Positions 5,215-5,988 of a stretch of DNA of 5,988 bases are shown in pieces. How positions within the stretch are numbered: position 1 is the stretch's first letter; the number at the start of each line of letters is the position of its first letter. Origin of the DNA: Promethearchaeota archaeon (lineage in GTDB: Archaea > Asgardarchaeota > Lokiarchaeia > Sigynarchaeales > MK-D1); the NCBI GenBank assembly GCA_016839385.1, contig JAEOUK010000182.1:1-5988 (forward strand), given 5' to 3'. The position numbers and the translations under genes are program-made. Under the pieces are notes generated by a model. It was not told the origin of the DNA and did no database searches. It was given only the letters and a program-made list of their open reading frames with translations.

Positions 5215-5677
5215 AGAATTGAAGATTCATCCGATAACTAATGATATCATATGATAACACTTCTACTACCCTTTGAAATTCGACCACAAACCCATGTGAT
5301 TCATAAAATGTTTTCGCAGTAATAGTAGAATTGAGATGAACACTTGAAAACTTCTTTGATTTTGCTATACCTAATAGAAATCGCAGTAAATACGATCCCG
5401 CTCCCTTTCCTTGAACCTTTGGATCGACAAACATATTAACAATCTCTTGTTTCTGTAAACCGCCAACCGCTACAATAGAACCAGAATCCACGACCACATA
5501 TCGATTGCTTTGGGTAACAATCTCTTGAAACCAGTCGCGATTATACCGATTTTCTAGAAGGTATTCAATAAAATCCAACGGATAATCCTTTCCGTTTGAG
5601 ATCCTTGACGCTGTGTCAATGATCTCCAAAAATCGATCTTGGTCACTCGGTTTTAGTTCGCGTATTTGCATACACAT
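5213..5677 (-). CDS. GNAT-family N-acetyltransferase
   Basis: A 154-residue single-domain GNAT acetyltransferase, which moves an acetyl group from acetyl-CoA to an amine; the substrate is unknown. The N-terminal strand IRELKPSDQDRFLEII (5-20) is the usual family opening. Strands at 60-64 and 67-73 lead into motif A, where V84-DPKVQGKGAG-S95 supplies the Q-x-x-G-x-G loop (Q89, G92, G94) that grips the CoA pyrophosphate. Motif B is seen as A121-KTFYESHGFV131, with Tyr125 in the place of the usual general acid. Length is normal for the family; no membrane segment. ATG codons at 5677 and 5671 are both possible; an AT-rich box centred about 25 bases before 5677 supports the first. The 72-base gap to the upstream small-protein gene on the same strand contains that box, so it is probably transcribed on its own. 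Confidence 0.92.
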   Translation of the reverse strand: MCMQIRELKPSDQDRFLEIIDTASRISNGKDYPLDFIEYLLENRYNRDWFQEIVTQSNRYVVVDSGSIVAVGGLQKQEIVNMFVDPKVQGKGAGSYLLRFLLGIAKSKKFSSVHLNSTITAKTFYESHGFVVEFQRVVEVLSYDIISYRMNLQF

Positions 5678-5697
5678 TCATAGATGTTTGGTATCAG

Positions 5698-5706
5698 TTA
5701 AAAATT
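5698..5706 (-). promoter_or_regulatory. Candidate TATA box for the GNAT gene
   Basis: The minus strand reads AATTTTTAA, centred about 25 bases before the ATG at 5677, a spacing that would place the transcription start at or next to the start codon. It lies in the short gap after the stop of the upstream small membrane protein gene. Confidence 0.35.
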
Positions 5707-5749
5707 GTAGTGTGTTAGAATGTTGTTGGTGAATGGTCCAAACTCGATA

Positions 5750-5983
5750 CTAACCAAATTGGCGCTGTGAACTCCGCCAGTAACAAAAATACAAAAAAAT
5801 GAAAAGTAGTAACCCAATATTAATAAGGCAAAAATCACCCCTAATTCTTGTGTTGCGACTTGATGGGGTATACTTTTGCCCTTTTACGGTGGTATTTGAT
5901 GAAGATGTAGATCCATCTCTAAAAGGAGATGAGGGTACAATATTACGCTTTTTTGACGACTTTCGTGTAAACATCGTAGACAT
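5750..5983 (-). CDS. Small Ser/Arg/Lys-rich protein with one C-terminal membrane helix; possible Sec61beta-like (start may lie outside window)
   Basis: The 77-residue product has a polar, basic, Ser/Thr-rich N-terminal half (1-50; R7-KSSKKR, SSSNTT at 27-32), one strongly hydrophobic helix (about 51-69) and a short tail (RSSQRQFG). This is the layout of a tail-anchored protein with a cytosolic N-terminus. From memory, the stretch Y38-T to W69 lines up without gaps with the end of eukaryotic Sec61beta, the small subunit of the SecY/Sec61 channel ('FYTEDSPGLKV...LVMSLLFI...HIW'), sharing the Y-T, a basic-aliphatic pair (R46-I47 for K-V), the helix and the closing Trp. The Pro usual before the helix is absent. 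The match is weak and the composition is low-complexity. ATG codons at 5983 and 5974 are possible starts, but the frame is open to the window end, so the true start may be upstream. Confidence 0.5.
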   Translation of the reverse strand: MSTMFTRKSSKKRNIVPSSPFRDGSTSSSNTTVKGQKYTPSSRNTRIRGDFCLINIGLLLFIFLYFCYWRSSQRQFG

Positions 5984-5988
5984 TTTCC

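Noticed and set aside
1..5988. CRISPR array, toxin-antitoxin pair, defence island or integrase/attachment site
   Set aside because: No spaced direct repeats, no nuclease or recombinase motif, and no paired small overlapping genes were found on reading both strands.

Overview
The window looks like ordinary chromosomal DNA from an AT-rich archaeon. Three things suggest this. No gene has a convincing Shine-Dalgarno sequence, and each complete gene has an AT-rich TATA-like box about 25-33 bases before its start codon, as in archaeal transcripts with no or very short leaders. Three genes encode membrane-anchored extracellular proteins full of N-X-S/T sequons. A small basic zinc-ribbon protein and a GYD-domain protein are also present. 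The style (N-anchored beta-lactamase-fold hydrolases, PKD/Ig-like surface proteins, eukaryote-like small membrane proteins) fits Asgard archaea best, but that is an inference; no marker gene here proves it.

Layout: (1) positions 1-375, + strand, the C-terminal third of a serine hydrolase of the beta-lactamase/PBP family, cut by the window edge. (2) 408-1580, - strand, a GH113-type beta-mannanase-like glycosidase with a signal peptide and a C-terminal membrane anchor, convergent with the first gene. (3) about 1828-2100, + strand, a small basic zinc-ribbon protein whose real start is probably internal to a longer open frame. (4) 2101-2378, a gene-free stretch with a GC-richer patch that may be a decayed IS110-like transposase tail. 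(5) 2379-3152, - strand, a type II anchored surface protein with a PKD/Ig-like domain and a cysteine-containing C-terminal domain I cannot name. (6) 3308-4537, - strand, a complete, N-terminally anchored beta-lactamase-family serine hydrolase with all three catalytic motifs. (7) 4538-4841, a 304-base divergent intergenic region with a short ORF that may be a decayed membrane gene, and three T7 tracts. (8) 4842-5135, + strand, a GYD-domain protein. (9) 5213-5677, - strand, a GNAT acetyltransferase, convergent with (8) and separated from it by a hairpin. (10) 5750-5983, - strand, a small Ser/Arg/Lys-rich protein with one C-terminal membrane helix, possibly Sec61beta-like and possibly truncated by the window edge.

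Genes appear to be mostly single transcription units on alternating strands. The shared theme of 408-1580, 2379-3152 and 3308-4537 is the cell surface: a glycan-cleaving enzyme, a probable binding or structural protein and a hydrolase, all anchored to the membrane and facing out. I see no CRISPR array, rRNA, tRNA, toxin-antitoxin pair or defence cassette, and no clear evidence of a new multi-gene system. The items most worth checking are the Sec61beta-like small protein, the unnamed C-terminal domain at 2379-3152, and the IS110-like remnant.
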